Made by a program: the position numbers and the translations under genes. A stretch of DNA of 41,240 nucleotides from Lachnospiraceae bacterium (GTDB lineage: Bacteria > Bacillota > Clostridia > Lachnospirales > Lachnospiraceae): positions 1-41,240 of the forward strand of contig JAFZKG010000158.1 in the NCBI GenBank assembly GCA_017553695.1, in the 5' to 3' direction. The notes beneath the pieces were generated by a model. That model had not been told where the DNA came from and did not search any database. It saw only the letters and a list, made by a program, of their open reading frames with translations. Below are positions 8,371-17,074 of the stretch, in pieces. Positions within the stretch are counted from its first letter, which is position 1. Each line of letters begins with the position of its first letter.

Positions 8371-9228
8371 TTACCTCATTTTCTTTCCCAGTTGTTCAAC
8401 GAAGCTGATATCACTCAGACGAAGGATCTTCGTATGTTTTTCTGATTTCCGGACTCTGATGATGTCCTCATTCTCCACAACAATCTCGCTCTGTCCGTCA
8501 AAGGAAACGATCTTGCGTTGTCCCCTTTCGGAGGAACGTTCTTTCACGATCACCTCGATCTCAGAATCTGCTGAGAATACGATCGTCATGGAATTCAACG
8601 TATGCGCACATATTGGTGTGGCCAGAATGATCTCAGCGCTCGGATATACGACAGGTCCTCCAGCCGACAGGTTATATCCGGTCGATCCGGTCGGAGTGGA
8701 AAGAATGATCCCATCGGCACTGTAACGGTTCAAAAATTTCTTATTAACACGCACTTCATAATCAATGATCCCCATGGTCTGGCTGCGGTTCAGGACCACG
8801 TCGTTCAGCGCGATATCACTGCTGATCACCTCTCCATCCCGTATGATCTCGCCATAGATCAGCATTCGGTTTTCAATATGATAATGGCCGGCAGAAATTT
8901 GGAGCAGATCCTGTTCCAGGTTTCCTGCATCGATCTCAGTCAGATACCCAAGATTCCCGAAATTGATGCCGATGATCGGAAGGTCCAGATCGATCAGATC
9001 CTTGGCAGTATGGATAAAAGTACCATCACCACCAATGACCATGATGAGATCCGTGTCATCCGGAATCTGGCCAGGATCCGCATACCGGTATACGCTGTCA
9101 CTCGTTTCTTTGGAAAAGATACAACCGGAACAGTTCATCTGATTCTCTTCCAGGAACTTGATGATCTGATTCGAATAGACTTTATCCGGATCTTTGACTG
9201 CATTCGTTACGATAAAAAAGTTATTCAT
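8371..9228 (-). CDS. nadK: NAD kinase
   Basis: Phosphorylates NAD to NADP with ATP or polyphosphate. The 285-aa product has the diagnostic MVIGGDGTFIHTAKD near residue 65, NFGNLGYLTEID, NDVVLNR, and SADGIILSTPTGSTGYNLSA in the C-terminal beta domain. The ATG overlaps the tlyA stop (ATGA). In many Clostridia tlyA-nadK is followed by argR-recN; here gpmI and the capA-like genes take that place. Confidence 0.96.
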   Translation of the reverse strand: MNNFFIVTNAVKDPDKVYSNQIIKFLEENQMNCSGCIFSKETSDSVYRYADPGQIPDDTDLIMVIGGDGTFIHTAKDLIDLDLPIIGINFGNLGYLTEIDAGNLEQDLLQISAGHYHIENRMLIYGEIIRDGEVISSDIALNDVVLNRSQTMGIIDYEVRVNKKFLNRYSADGIILSTPTGSTGYNLSAGGPVVYPSAEIILATPICAHTLNSMTIVFSADSEIEVIVKERSSERGQRKIVSFDGQSEIVVENEDIIRVRKSEKHTKILRLSDISFVEQLGKKMR

Positions 9229-10031
9229 TGATCAAGAACCTCATGTGCTTCCGATACGACCTGTCCGATCTGACTGTCATCCGGATACTGTGTTTCCTGT
9301 GTTTTCTTTTTTAAATAGATCAGGTACTCAATGTTTCCTTCCGGGCCTTTGACCGGTGAGTATGTGAGTCCTTCAACCATGAGATCATTATCTTTTGCAA
9401 AAGAAACGATTTTTCCGATCACTTCTTCATGGGTCTTCGGATCTCTAACGACACCCTTTTTCCCTACTTTTTCTTTTCCCGCTTCGAACTGCGGCTTGAT
9501 GAGCAGGACCATGCGTTTCTCTTCATTCAACAGTGTGAGTGCCACAGGAACAACAAGCGTCAGTGAGATAAAAGAAACATCCACGCTCACAAAGTCTATG
9601 ACATCGGGAACCATATCCGGCGTCACATAACGGATATTGGTTTTTTCCATGACAACGACCCGGTCATCCGTCCGGAGTTTATAATCCAACTGTCCTTTTC
9701 CAACATCTACTGCATAAACTTTACATGCCCCATTCTGCAGCATACAATCTGTAAAGCCCCCGGTCGAAGACCCGATATCCATGCAGACCTTCCCATTCAG
9801 ATCGATTGGAAACAGTTCCAACGCCTTTTCCAGTTTCAGCCCGCCGCGGCTGACATATTTCAGTCCGGTCCCCCGGATCTCAACCTTTGCATCTTCCGGA
9901 AACATGGACCCCGGTTTGGTTTCTTTCTGGTTGCTCACATAAACGATGCCGCTCATGATGAGTCTCTGCGCCGAGGTACGTGTGTATTCCGGATTCTGTT
10001 CACAGACAAGCACATCCAACCGCTTTTTCAT
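9225..10031 (-). CDS. tlyA: TlyA-family rRNA 2'-O-methyltransferase
   Basis: A 268-aa protein with an N-terminal S4 RNA-binding domain (KRLDVLVCEQ to VEIRG) and a Rossmann-type FtsJ methyltransferase domain with the SAM loop CMDIGSSTGGFTDCML. TlyA enzymes methylate 16S and/or 23S rRNA; some homologues are also called haemolysins on weaker evidence. The ATG at 10031 overlaps the dxs stop by 4 nt and starts the S4 domain directly. A longer frame from 10082 would add 17 residues that do not fit the family. The C-terminal 20 residues beyond YLIYLKKK are acidic and variable. Confidence 0.92.
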   Translation of the reverse strand: MKKRLDVLVCEQNPEYTRTSAQRLIMSGIVYVSNQKETKPGSMFPEDAKVEIRGTGLKYVSRGGLKLEKALELFPIDLNGKVCMDIGSSTGGFTDCMLQNGACKVYAVDVGKGQLDYKLRTDDRVVVMEKTNIRYVTPDMVPDVIDFVSVDVSFISLTLVVPVALTLLNEEKRMVLLIKPQFEAGKEKVGKKGVVRDPKTHEEVIGKIVSFAKDNDLMVEGLTYSPVKGPEGNIEYLIYLKKKTQETQYPDDSQIGQVVSEAHEVLDQ

Positions 10032-11890
10032 TTCAGTTCCATATCCAGTCTCTGCAGGATCGACGATACATCCAGACCGCATTCCGCAAGCTGTTCATTC
10101 TTGCTCCCCTGCTCAATATACGAATTCGGAATTGCGAAATTGATCACTTTCACGTCTGTATCACAGTTGTTAATATATCGTAATACTGCCATTCCGTATC
10201 CGCCATTGATGACGTTTTCCTCTATTGTGATGATATACCGGTGCGAGGAAAGCAAGGAGTGAATCATCTCTTCATCGATTGGTTTCACGAAACGGGCATT
10301 GACCAAAGTCACATTTTTACCCTGTTCTTTCAGACTGTTCCGTACCTTGACCGCTGTTTCAATCATAGAGCCGACAGAAAGGATGGCGATGTCTTTCTCC
10401 AAATATAAGACCTCACTCTTTCCAAAGCAGATCGGAGCTACAAACTGTGACAGTCCTGTATAGGCTCTCCCTCTCGGATAGCGGATCGCCAACGGCGCAT
10501 TGAACGTGGCAGCAAATGTGATGGCCTCATCCAGTTCTGCAGCATTTTTCGGTGCCAGAATGTTCATATTCGGGATCGACGACAAAAATGAAATGTCAAA
10601 GATTCCCTGATGCGTTTCCCCATCATTTCCTACCAGACCTGCCCGGTCCACACAGAAGATGACCGGAAGGTTCTGAATGCAGACGTCATGCAGGATCTGG
10701 TCATAAGCTCTCTGCAGGAAAGAGGAATAGATCGCAACAAACGGTCTGAGTCCACCGACTGCAAGACCTGCCGCGAATGTGACGGCATGCTCCTCCGCAA
10801 TACCGACATCAAAGAAACGTCTTGGAAACTGTTCCTGGAATTTCACCAAACCTGTTCCATCTGCCATTGCTGCCGTGATCGCAATGATCTTTTCATCCTT
10901 CTCCGCTTCACGCACAAGCGCATCTGAAAATACTTCTGTGTAAGTCTTTCCAGTCGCAGGTGCAACCGGAAGACCTGTACGAGGGTTAAAAGGCCCGATC
11001 CCATGGAATAATGATGGATTCTCCATGGCCGGTCCGTACCCTTTTCCTTTTTTGGTGACCACGTGGATGAGCACTGCATGATCAATATTCTTTGCTTCAT
11101 TGATGATCCGGATCAGTGCATTGGTATTATGCCCGTCGACCGGTCCCAGATACGTAATTCCAAGGTTTTCAAAAAGCATGCCAGGGACCAGTAACTGTTT
11201 GATGCTGTGTTTCGTCCGTTTGATGCTGCGTACGATCTTATCACCTGCACCCGGAATCTTTTCCAGGGTGCGCTGCACGCCGGATTTCAATTCAATATAT
11301 GTCTCGCCTGCACGCGCATTGGATAGATAAGTGGAAAAACCGCCAACGTTATGTGAGATGGACATTTCATTATCATTCAGGATAATGATGAAATTCCGTT
11401 TCAGTTTGGAAGCATTGTTGATCGCTTCCAAAGCCATTCCACCGGTCATGGCGCCGTCACCAATCACAGCAACAATCGTCGAATCATTTCCATTCACCTG
11501 CTCGTCTGCAACAACGAGTCCAAGCGCCGCACTGATGCTGGTAGAAGAATGGCCGGTATTAAATGTATCAAATTCACTTTCCCTGCGTTTCGGAAATCCG
11601 CTTAACCCTCCATACTGTCTTAAGGAATCAAACATATCTTTCCGTCCGGTCAGGATCTTATGAACATACGACTGATGTCCCACGTCCCAGACAATCTTGT
11701 CTTTTGGAAGAGTCAGGCATATATGCAGCGCCATGGTCAGTTCCACAGCTCCCAGGTTTGATGCCAAATGACCGCCTGTCCTGCTGACTTTATCTACAAG
11801 GAAACGTCGGATCTCACGCGCCAGCTCCTCATATTCTTCCGGTTTTATCTTTTTAATGTCGTTTTCTTTTTGTATCTGGTCTAGTATCAT
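10028..11890 (-). CDS. dxs: 1-deoxy-D-xylulose-5-phosphate synthase
   Basis: Condenses pyruvate and glyceraldehyde 3-phosphate, first step of the MEP isoprenoid pathway, using thiamine diphosphate. The 620 aa are full length. The N-terminal domain has VWDVGHQSYVHKIL and the ThDP/Mg motif IGDGAMTGGMALEAINNA. The middle domain has DVGIAEEHAVTFAAGLA with the catalytic Glu. The C-terminal transketolase domain has VINGGYGMAVLRYI. It directly follows ispA, so prenyl precursor supply and chain elongation share one transcript. Confidence 0.97.
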   Translation of the reverse strand: MILDQIQKENDIKKIKPEEYEELAREIRRFLVDKVSRTGGHLASNLGAVELTMALHICLTLPKDKIVWDVGHQSYVHKILTGRKDMFDSLRQYGGLSGFPKRRESEFDTFNTGHSSTSISAALGLVVADEQVNGNDSTIVAVIGDGAMTGGMALEAINNASKLKRNFIIILNDNEMSISHNVGGFSTYLSNARAGETYIELKSGVQRTLEKIPGAGDKIVRSIKRTKHSIKQLLVPGMLFENLGITYLGPVDGHNTNALIRIINEAKNIDHAVLIHVVTKKGKGYGPAMENPSLFHGIGPFNPRTGLPVAPATGKTYTEVFSDALVREAEKDEKIIAITAAMADGTGLVKFQEQFPRRFFDVGIAEEHAVTFAAGLAVGGLRPFVAIYSSFLQRAYDQILHDVCIQNLPVIFCVDRAGLVGNDGETHQGIFDISFLSSIPNMNILAPKNAAELDEAITFAATFNAPLAIRYPRGRAYTGLSQFVAPICFGKSEVLYLEKDIAILSVGSMIETAVKVRNSLKEQGKNVTLVNARFVKPIDEEMIHSLLSSHRYIITIEENVINGGYGMAVLRYINNCDTDVKVINFAIPNSYIEQGSKNEQLAECGLDVSSILQRLDMELK

Positions 11891-11892
11891 AA

Positions 11893-12804
11893 TCAGCTGT
11901 CTCTATCCATCAGATATGTGATGATATCTGTCAAAGCTTCTGTATTATACGGAAGTTCATTTGCAAGTATGCGTGCTTCTTCCGAACGGCGGATCACTTC
12001 CTCATTTGCTTTTTCCATTCCAAGAAACGTCACATAGGTCTTTTTACCGTTTCGTTCATCGCTTCCGGCTGGTTTCCCCAGTTCCTCCAGTGTGCCGGTC
12101 AGATCCAGGATGTCATCACGGATCTGAAATGCCATTCCGACATTCTTTCCGATCATTTCCATTGTCCGGACTTCCTTCTCATCTGCGCCTGCAAGTATCG
12201 CACCGATCATAAGGGAGGCCTCCAGAAGAGCCGATGTTTTATTTTCATATATATATTCCAGATGCTCCTGTTTCGTATCCGCGTCGCCAGTCTGATCCAG
12301 ATAGACATCCAGAGACTGTCCGCCGACCATGCCACGGAATCCTGCTTTTTCTGCCAGCACACAATAAGCGTTTACGGCTTTTTTTAACAGTTCAGGGTCA
12401 TCCAGGTGTGTCATTTCCTCCGATATGATCTCATAAGCATAATTCAGCAGACCGTCACCGGCCAGGATCCCGAATGCTTCTCCGAACTTCGCATGGGTAG
12501 TCAGGTTTCCACGACGGTATTCATCATTATCCATTGCCGGGAGATCGTCATGACAAAGCGAATAAGTATGGATGCATTCCATGGCAGCCATAAAAGCTTG
12601 CAGGATCTTTGGCTCATCTTGCTCTTCAGCAAATGCGTGGAAACTATCCTGCATGAGCATCGGGCGTATCCTTTTCCCACCAGCCTGCACAGAATAATTC
12701 ATTGCAGATACGATTCGTTCATCAAAGGCACCTGCTTCAGGAAGAAATGCATACAGGATCCTGTTGATCTCTTCCGCTCTTTTCTGCAGATCTTCCTTAT
12801 TCAT
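11893..12804 (-). CDS. ispA: Polyprenyl synthetase (farnesyl/geranyl diphosphate synthase type)
   Basis: A 303-aa all-helical prenyltransferase that elongates DMAPP with IPP. The first Asp-rich motif is CHDDLPAMDND and the second is QIRDDILDLTG; GGKRIRPMLM near residue 58 binds diphosphate. Short-chain (C15) specificity is inferred from length and from the position between xseB and dxs, as in Bacillus (yqiD); chain length cannot be read with certainty. The ATG overlaps the end of xseB by 8 nt. Confidence 0.93.
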   Translation of the reverse strand: MNKEDLQKRAEEINRILYAFLPEAGAFDERIVSAMNYSVQAGGKRIRPMLMQDSFHAFAEEQDEPKILQAFMAAMECIHTYSLCHDDLPAMDNDEYRRGNLTTHAKFGEAFGILAGDGLLNYAYEIISEEMTHLDDPELLKKAVNAYCVLAEKAGFRGMVGGQSLDVYLDQTGDADTKQEHLEYIYENKTSALLEASLMIGAILAGADEKEVRTMEMIGKNVGMAFQIRDDILDLTGTLEELGKPAGSDERNGKKTYVTFLGMEKANEEVIRRSEEARILANELPYNTEALTDIITYLMDRDS

Positions 12805-13000
12805 TCTCGGTCACTTTCCGGATGTCGCTTTCCACTTTTTCGATCTTGCCACTGCAGAACTCCACCAAAGAAACGCCCTGTTTATACAGTTGAAATGTTT
12901 CTTCCAGCGGAAGTGAGGACGATTCCATCTTTTCGATCAATTGATCCAGTTCCTCAAATGCTTCTTCCAGTGTTTTTTCTTCTTTGATCTCTTCACTCAT
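12797..13000 (-). CDS. xseB: Exodeoxyribonuclease VII small subunit
   Basis: A 67-aa coiled-coil subunit that binds XseA and makes the active nuclease complex. The family core is TLEEAFEELDQLIEKMES, then SLPLEETFQLYKQGV. The ATG at 13000 was preferred over 13012 because GAGG lies 6 nt upstream. It overlaps the xseA end by 8 nt, indicating coupled synthesis of the two subunits. Confidence 0.93.
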   Translation of the reverse strand: MSEEIKEEKTLEEAFEELDQLIEKMESSSLPLEETFQLYKQGVSLVEFCSGKIEKVESDIRKVTENE

Positions 13001-14210
13001 AGTTTTCCTCATTCACCGTGATCACGGCAGCATCTATGTTCCCGTCCGTTACCCGGATACGGATGTTATCATCAATCTTTACCTGCCGGATGCTTTTCAA
13101 CGCATTTCCGGACGGATCAGTAGCGAACGAATATCCTTCCGATAGTCTCTTTAGCGGGGACAATCCAAGTAAATGTTCCGAACGGACTGCCAGCCTTTCC
13201 TTTCTATCCCGCACTTCTCTCTCCATCAGATCTTCCAGGCGGCTGCTCTTATCCGTCAGATATTGTTTTTTCTGCAGCAGCTGGTTCTGCGGAGACAAAG
13301 TCTCAATCGTCAGACGATAGCGTTTGATCTCATCACGTATACGGTCCAGTTTATGGTTCGCGTATAGATTCAGCGAATAGCGGTAATCTGCAAGTTCTTT
13401 TTCAAACAAAGCATAATCAAAAACTGCCAGCTCTGCCGCCGCGCTTGGTGTAGGTGCGCGAAGATCTGCCACAAAATCCGCAATGGTAAAATCTGTTTCA
13501 TGGCCAACAGCAGAAATGACGGGCTTATTGCATTGAAAGATCGCCTGTGCAACCATTTCTTCATTAAACGCCCAGAGATCTTCCATAGAGCCGCCACCAC
13601 GCCCAATGATGATCACATCTACATCGGATTTATCGAGATAGGAAATTCCTTTGGCGATCGTTTCTGCTGCTCCATCCCCCTGAACCTTTGCCGGATATAA
13701 AAGGATCTGACAATATGGATTCCTTCTTTTCGCCACATTATAAATATCGCGGATGACTGCACCGGTCTCGGCAGTCACGACGCCGATCCGGAGGGAAAAA
13801 CGCGGTACTTCCTTTTTATACTCTTCAGAAAAATACCCCATTTCCTCCAGTTTCTTTTTTAACTCCTCAAACTGCGCGGCCAGATCGCCTTTGCCGGCTT
13901 CTTCCGCGGAGCGTGCGTAGATCTGATACCTGCCGCCGGCTTCATATACAGAAATACTACCATGCACGATGATCTGCATGCCGTCTTCCAGGCGGAACTT
14001 CAGAGAAGAAGCGTCACTCTTCCACATGACAGCAGGAATTACACCGGACGCATCTTTCAAAGAAAAATATATATGCCCGGTCGAATGATATTTGCAGTTC
14101 GAGACTTCTCCCTGTATATAGATGTTCCGCAGGATAAAGTCATCATCCAGCATCCGTTTGATATAGGAATTTACCTGCTTAACGCTGTATATATTCCTGC
14201 TGTTATTCAT
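12993..14210 (-). CDS. xseA: Exodeoxyribonuclease VII large subunit
   Basis: The catalytic subunit of ExoVII, which degrades single-stranded DNA from both ends. The 405 aa include an N-terminal OB fold (residues 1-100, with IYIQGEVSNCKYHSTGHIYF), a catalytic domain with IGVVTAETGAVIRDI and VIIIGRGGGSMEDLWAFNEE, SAVGHETDFTIADFVAD, and a long C-terminal coiled coil. It overlaps the nusB stop by 8 nt. Confidence 0.96.
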   Translation of the reverse strand: MNNSRNIYSVKQVNSYIKRMLDDDFILRNIYIQGEVSNCKYHSTGHIYFSLKDASGVIPAVMWKSDASSLKFRLEDGMQIIVHGSISVYEAGGRYQIYARSAEEAGKGDLAAQFEELKKKLEEMGYFSEEYKKEVPRFSLRIGVVTAETGAVIRDIYNVAKRRNPYCQILLYPAKVQGDGAAETIAKGISYLDKSDVDVIIIGRGGGSMEDLWAFNEEMVAQAIFQCNKPVISAVGHETDFTIADFVADLRAPTPSAAAELAVFDYALFEKELADYRYSLNLYANHKLDRIRDEIKRYRLTIETLSPQNQLLQKKQYLTDKSSRLEDLMEREVRDRKERLAVRSEHLLGLSPLKRLSEGYSFATDPSGNALKSIRQVKIDDNIRIRVTDGNIDAAVITVNEENYE

Positions 14211-14616
14211 CCTTGACGACCTTTGCCAGTATTCCGTTTACGAAAGAAGGACTATTCTCCTCCCCGTAACTCTTAGCCAATTCCACCGCCTCGTTGATCG
14301 CGCTGGATACCGGTACATTTGCATCGTATTTGATCTCATAATAAGCAAGCCTCAGGATCGTCAGGTCGACACGCGACATTCGTTTCACTTTCCAGCCGAC
14401 GCTGACTTTATTCAAGGCTTCATCGATCTCATCCGATAATTCCGTGATCAAAAGAACTTTATTCCCAACCGCTTCTTTTTCTGCATCCGTAAATTCCTCT
14501 TCGCCTTCGAAGAAATCCTTGATCTGCCCGGCCATATCCTGATGCGGATAAAAGTCAAGCCGGAACAGTAATAAAAAAGCAACTTCTCTTAATTGTGTTC
14601 TTCTGTCAGTTTTCAT
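14203..14616 (-). CDS. nusB: Transcription antitermination factor NusB
   Basis: NusB binds boxA RNA with NusE (S10) in rRNA antitermination. The 137-aa helical protein begins KTDRRTQLREVAFLLLF and ends in the conserved INEAVELAKSYGEENS, SFVNGILAKV. The ATG at 14616 has AAGGG 7 nt upstream. The frame stays open upstream through a terminator hairpin to a TTG inside the Asp23 gene, but that extension does not resemble NusB. An antitermination gene behind a terminator suggests its level may respond to read-through (inference). Confidence 0.94.
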   Translation of the reverse strand: MKTDRRTQLREVAFLLLFRLDFYPHQDMAGQIKDFFEGEEEFTDAEKEAVGNKVLLITELSDEIDEALNKVSVGWKVKRMSRVDLTILRLAYYEIKYDANVPVSSAINEAVELAKSYGEENSPSFVNGILAKVVKDE

Positions 14617-14634
14617 AAATAATCCCTTATAACG

Positions 14635-14662
14635 AAAAAGGGTATCGCAATGACACCCTTTT
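14635..14662 (-). terminator. Intrinsic terminator between the Asp23 gene and nusB
   Basis: On the minus strand GGGTGTC and GATACCC pair (one G-T) around ATTGC, flanked by AAAA and TTTTT. It lies inside an operon, 16 nt after the Asp23 stop and about 20 nt before the nusB start, so it should act as a partial terminator or attenuator. Confidence 0.7.
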
Positions 14663-14677
14663 AATGATTTTTCATTA

Positions 14678-15040
14678 TCAGTTGTCAATGTTCACATTCG
14701 CGATCTTGATATCGACCGAGTCGACCGCTAGCCCGGTCATGTTTTCAATTGCAGTTTTCACTCGTTCCTGGACGACTCTGCAAACCTCCGGAATACTATA
14801 TCCAACTTCTATGACCAGACTTAGGATCACTTTCACCACATTTTCCACGCAGCTGACATTCACGCCGGCTGCCAGGTTTTTTCGCCCGAGCTTTGCAACA
14901 ATCTCATTGGTGATACCGCCGGCCATGGAATGGACGCCGTCCACCTCCGTTGCTGCCAGACCTGCAATGATCGCAATGACATCTTCCGTGATCTGGACTT
15001 CACCAATATTCTCTGCGTCATATATTTTCAAAGAACCCAT
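14678..15040 (-). CDS. Asp23/Gls24-family protein (YqhY-like)
   Basis: A 120-aa member of the alkaline-shock protein family, with VQITEDVIAIIAGLAATEVDGV at the start (alpha/beta fold) and the conserved VKVILSLVIEVGYSIPEV. The position directly before nusB matches Bacillus yqhY, which has been linked to control of acetyl-CoA carboxylase; no acc genes are present here. GGAGG precedes the ATG at a suitable distance, and a good promoter lies immediately upstream, making this the first gene of a long transcript. A second family member occurs at 33.5 kb. Confidence 0.9.
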   Translation of the reverse strand: MGSLKIYDAENIGEVQITEDVIAIIAGLAATEVDGVHSMAGGITNEIVAKLGRKNLAAGVNVSCVENVVKVILSLVIEVGYSIPEVCRVVQERVKTAIENMTGLAVDSVDIKIANVNIDN

Positions 15041-15063
15041 ATTTCAAATCCTCCGTTAACAAA

Positions 15064-15092
15064 ATTTTACAACCGTACAAAGGCAAAGTAAA
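15064..15092 (-). promoter_or_regulatory. SigA-type promoter for the Asp23-nusB-xse-isp-dxs transcript
   Basis: On the minus strand, -35 TTTACT (15092-15087), a 17-nt spacer and -10 TAAAAT (15069-15064). It lies in the 57-nt gap after rlmH. No terminator is visible after rlmH, so read-through would add to it. Confidence 0.65.
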
Positions 15093-15097
15093 GTGAA

Positions 15098-15550
15098 CTA
15101 TTTGTGATAAGGTTCATGCCGGATGATCTTCACGGCACGGTAGATCTGTTCCAACAGTATGACCCGCATGAGCTGATGCGGAAAGGTCATATCGGAAAAA
15201 CTGATCTTTCGGTCTGCCCTCGCAGATACCCGTTCAGAAAGCCCCAGGGAACCTCCGATAATGAAAGTGATATTGGACCTGCCGCTCACTTCCAATTGTT
15301 CGATCATCTCAGCAAAACCTTCTGACGATAGCTTTTCCCCCTTGATCTCCAGAGTGATCACATAGTCTGTGTCATTGATTTGCTTAAGGATCGAATCCGC
15401 TTCCTTTTCTTTCGTCTTCTCGTCGGATCTTTCATCCGGCACCTGGATGATCGAAAGCTTTGTATATCCGCTGAGCCGTTTCGTGTATTCCAGGATCGCT
15501 TCTGAAAAGAACGTTTCTTTTATTTTTCCGACAGCAATGATCTTAAACAT
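15098..15550 (-). CDS. rlmH: 23S rRNA (pseudouridine1915-N3)-methyltransferase
   Basis: A SPOUT-fold (trefoil knot) methyltransferase that modifies pseudouridine 1915 in helix 69 of 23S rRNA. The 150 aa are slightly below the usual 155-160. It starts FKIIAVGKIKETFF, has the SAM-binding knot IGGSLGLSERV, and ends with the conserved EPYHK. Its ATG overlaps the upstream stop by 1 nt (TAATG) with no clear ribosome site, suggesting coupling. Confidence 0.95.
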   Translation of the reverse strand: MFKIIAVGKIKETFFSEAILEYTKRLSGYTKLSIIQVPDERSDEKTKEKEADSILKQINDTDYVITLEIKGEKLSSEGFAEMIEQLEVSGRSNITFIIGGSLGLSERVSARADRKISFSDMTFPHQLMRVILLEQIYRAVKIIRHEPYHK

Positions 15551-16947
15551 TATTCAAATGTATAGGACATGCCGGATTTATTCAATCTGCTAAGCTCACC
15601 CGTCTGGTCATTGATGCCGTAGTAGGTCGTTGCCTGAACGGTTCCGCCGTCATTCGAATAATCCACCTGGACAATGAAATAGTTTTCATTATCGATCAGG
15701 GCAGTGCCTCCCTGTGTGACTCTTCGGATACCGCCTCCCGGAACTTTGTATTGACCATTGTCGTCCGGTTTCTCACTCTCGATCAATTCCGAATCAACAA
15801 GTTCTTCTATAACTATATAGAAAGCGTCATCAGCGGAGAGCATGGATTCGATCACAAGATTGTAGACATAGGATGCCACTTCACTCTGTACACCGCTCTT
15901 ATCAATTGCGATCGCATTCAACACATAATTTCCACGTTTCATCTGGATCGGACCTGTATACAGTGTCGAATTCTTGGATGGTGTGGAGCCATCGTATGTG
16001 AAGTAAATATCAGCACCTTCCGGGCCGTAGATATAAATATACTCAGGCTCATAATAATCCCCGCTGTCCGGTTCCATGACAGGAGATGTGATCATGGATT
16101 TTGTGACGGTAAAGTTTACGGTGATCTTCCCACCCAGGATAGAACCATTTTTATTATAAGAAGCCGCTTTCAATGTAACCTGCATGGAGTCTCCGCCGAT
16201 ATCGGAATTGGTAAAGCGGATCGCCTGTCCATACGGCACAGAGTTCACATTCGGTTCACTTCCATCTAATGTATAGGTAATGCGGTAATCTTTTTCCGAC
16301 CACAGCGTGAGTTCAAACGGCGCATTGTAGATGCCGCCTTCTTCTGCATTTGAAGTGATCCGGTCAGAAAAGTCTTTTTCTTCCGGCGGTTTACTGTTCT
16401 TTGAGATCGTTATGAGGATCGCAACTGCAGCTGCTATGACAACAGCGCCAATGATCGAGAAAATGATGATGCGTTTTTTTCTCTTTCTCTTCCGTTCTCT
16501 TGCGCGTGCCCGGATGCGGGACAATTCCTTTCGGGAGTCCTTTTCGAATTCTTCTTCCTCATCATCTGCCTGATCTTCGTAGATCTGTCCGCCATCCACG
16601 GAAAAAACACTGTCTTTCCCATAGATAGCCTTCGTAAACGCGATCGTATCACCGTTCACGCTTTCATGTCTTGGTTTTTCTCCGATGATCGTCAGTTCAG
16701 GTCCGGTATTCTGCTGCGTACGTTTACGGTCAACTATGACAGTCTCCGGATCCCCCTCAGTCCTTCTCTCACGCACTTCGTGGTGACGTTCCGGACCGGC
16801 AGCGGAATCATTCATAAACTGGTCCACTTTGCCGCCGATCTCAGCCTGAATGAAATCATAATCAGCGGTTACCCGCAAAGGGGCTCCGCAGTTCGGGCAG
16901 AAAACTTCGAAATCGTCGACTTCAATGCCGCATTCTTTACAACGCAT
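15550..16947 (-). CDS. Zinc-ribbon membrane protein with chitobiase C-terminal-like repeats
   Basis: A 465-aa protein of unusual design. Residues 1-24 are a zinc ribbon (CKECG and CPNCG). A charged linker to about residue 155 ends in a Lys/Arg cluster, followed by one membrane helix (about 158-180). Outside there are two chitobiase/beta-hexosaminidase C-terminal-like modules, marked by YTLDGSEPN and YTYDGSTPSK-type motifs (read here as FTYDGSTPSK), each followed by a Tyr-Gly or Tyr-Thr-Gly-Pro turn. A C-terminal alpha/beta segment has TTYYGINDQTGELSRL. The ATG at 16947 follows GGAG by 6 nt; a TTG 12 nt earlier is possible. The function is unknown. Confidence 0.8.
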   Translation of the reverse strand: MRCKECGIEVDDFEVFCPNCGAPLRVTADYDFIQAEIGGKVDQFMNDSAAGPERHHEVRERRTEGDPETVIVDRKRTQQNTGPELTIIGEKPRHESVNGDTIAFTKAIYGKDSVFSVDGGQIYEDQADDEEEEFEKDSRKELSRIRARARERKRKRKKRIIIFSIIGAVVIAAAVAILITISKNSKPPEEKDFSDRITSNAEEGGIYNAPFELTLWSEKDYRITYTLDGSEPNVNSVPYGQAIRFTNSDIGGDSMQVTLKAASYNKNGSILGGKITVNFTVTKSMITSPVMEPDSGDYYEPEYIYIYGPEGADIYFTYDGSTPSKNSTLYTGPIQMKRGNYVLNAIAIDKSGVQSEVASYVYNLVIESMLSADDAFYIVIEELVDSELIESEKPDDNGQYKVPGGGIRRVTQGGTALIDNENYFIVQVDYSNDGGTVQATTYYGINDQTGELSRLNKSGMSYTFE

Positions 16948-16996
16948 TCTGTTCTCCAAATTCTAATGCTTCTCAGCCATCATATTTCTAGCATTT

Positions 16997-17015
16997 TATC
17001 AAATAATCTTTGATA
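16997..17015. promoter_or_regulatory. 19-bp perfect inverted repeat, possible operator
   Basis: TATCAAA and TTTGATA flank a 5-nt centre, about 50 nt upstream of the zinc-ribbon gene. The surrounding 100 nt (16948-17048) is A/T-rich and should hold that gene's promoter, but no -35/-10 pair with good spacing could be fixed. The repeat lacks a T-tract and is too A/T-rich for a terminator. Confidence 0.4.
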
Positions 17016-17048
17016 TTAAGTTAAGAAACTGTTACAAAATTATTACGT

Positions 17049-17069
17049 AAAAAGAGCGGCAATGCCGCT
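17049..17069 (-). terminator. Rho-independent terminator of the CBS-tyrS-alaS transcript
   Basis: On the minus strand AGCGGC and GCCGCT pair around ATT, followed by CTTTTT. It begins 5 nt after the stop of the 4-TM protein gene and closes that transcription unit. Confidence 0.85.
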
Positions 17070-17074
17070 TATTT

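Noticed and set aside
14617..14688. NusB N-terminal extension from a TTG at 14688
   Set aside because: It runs through a terminator hairpin and does not resemble NusB, whereas the ATG at 14616 has a ribosome site and fits the family start.
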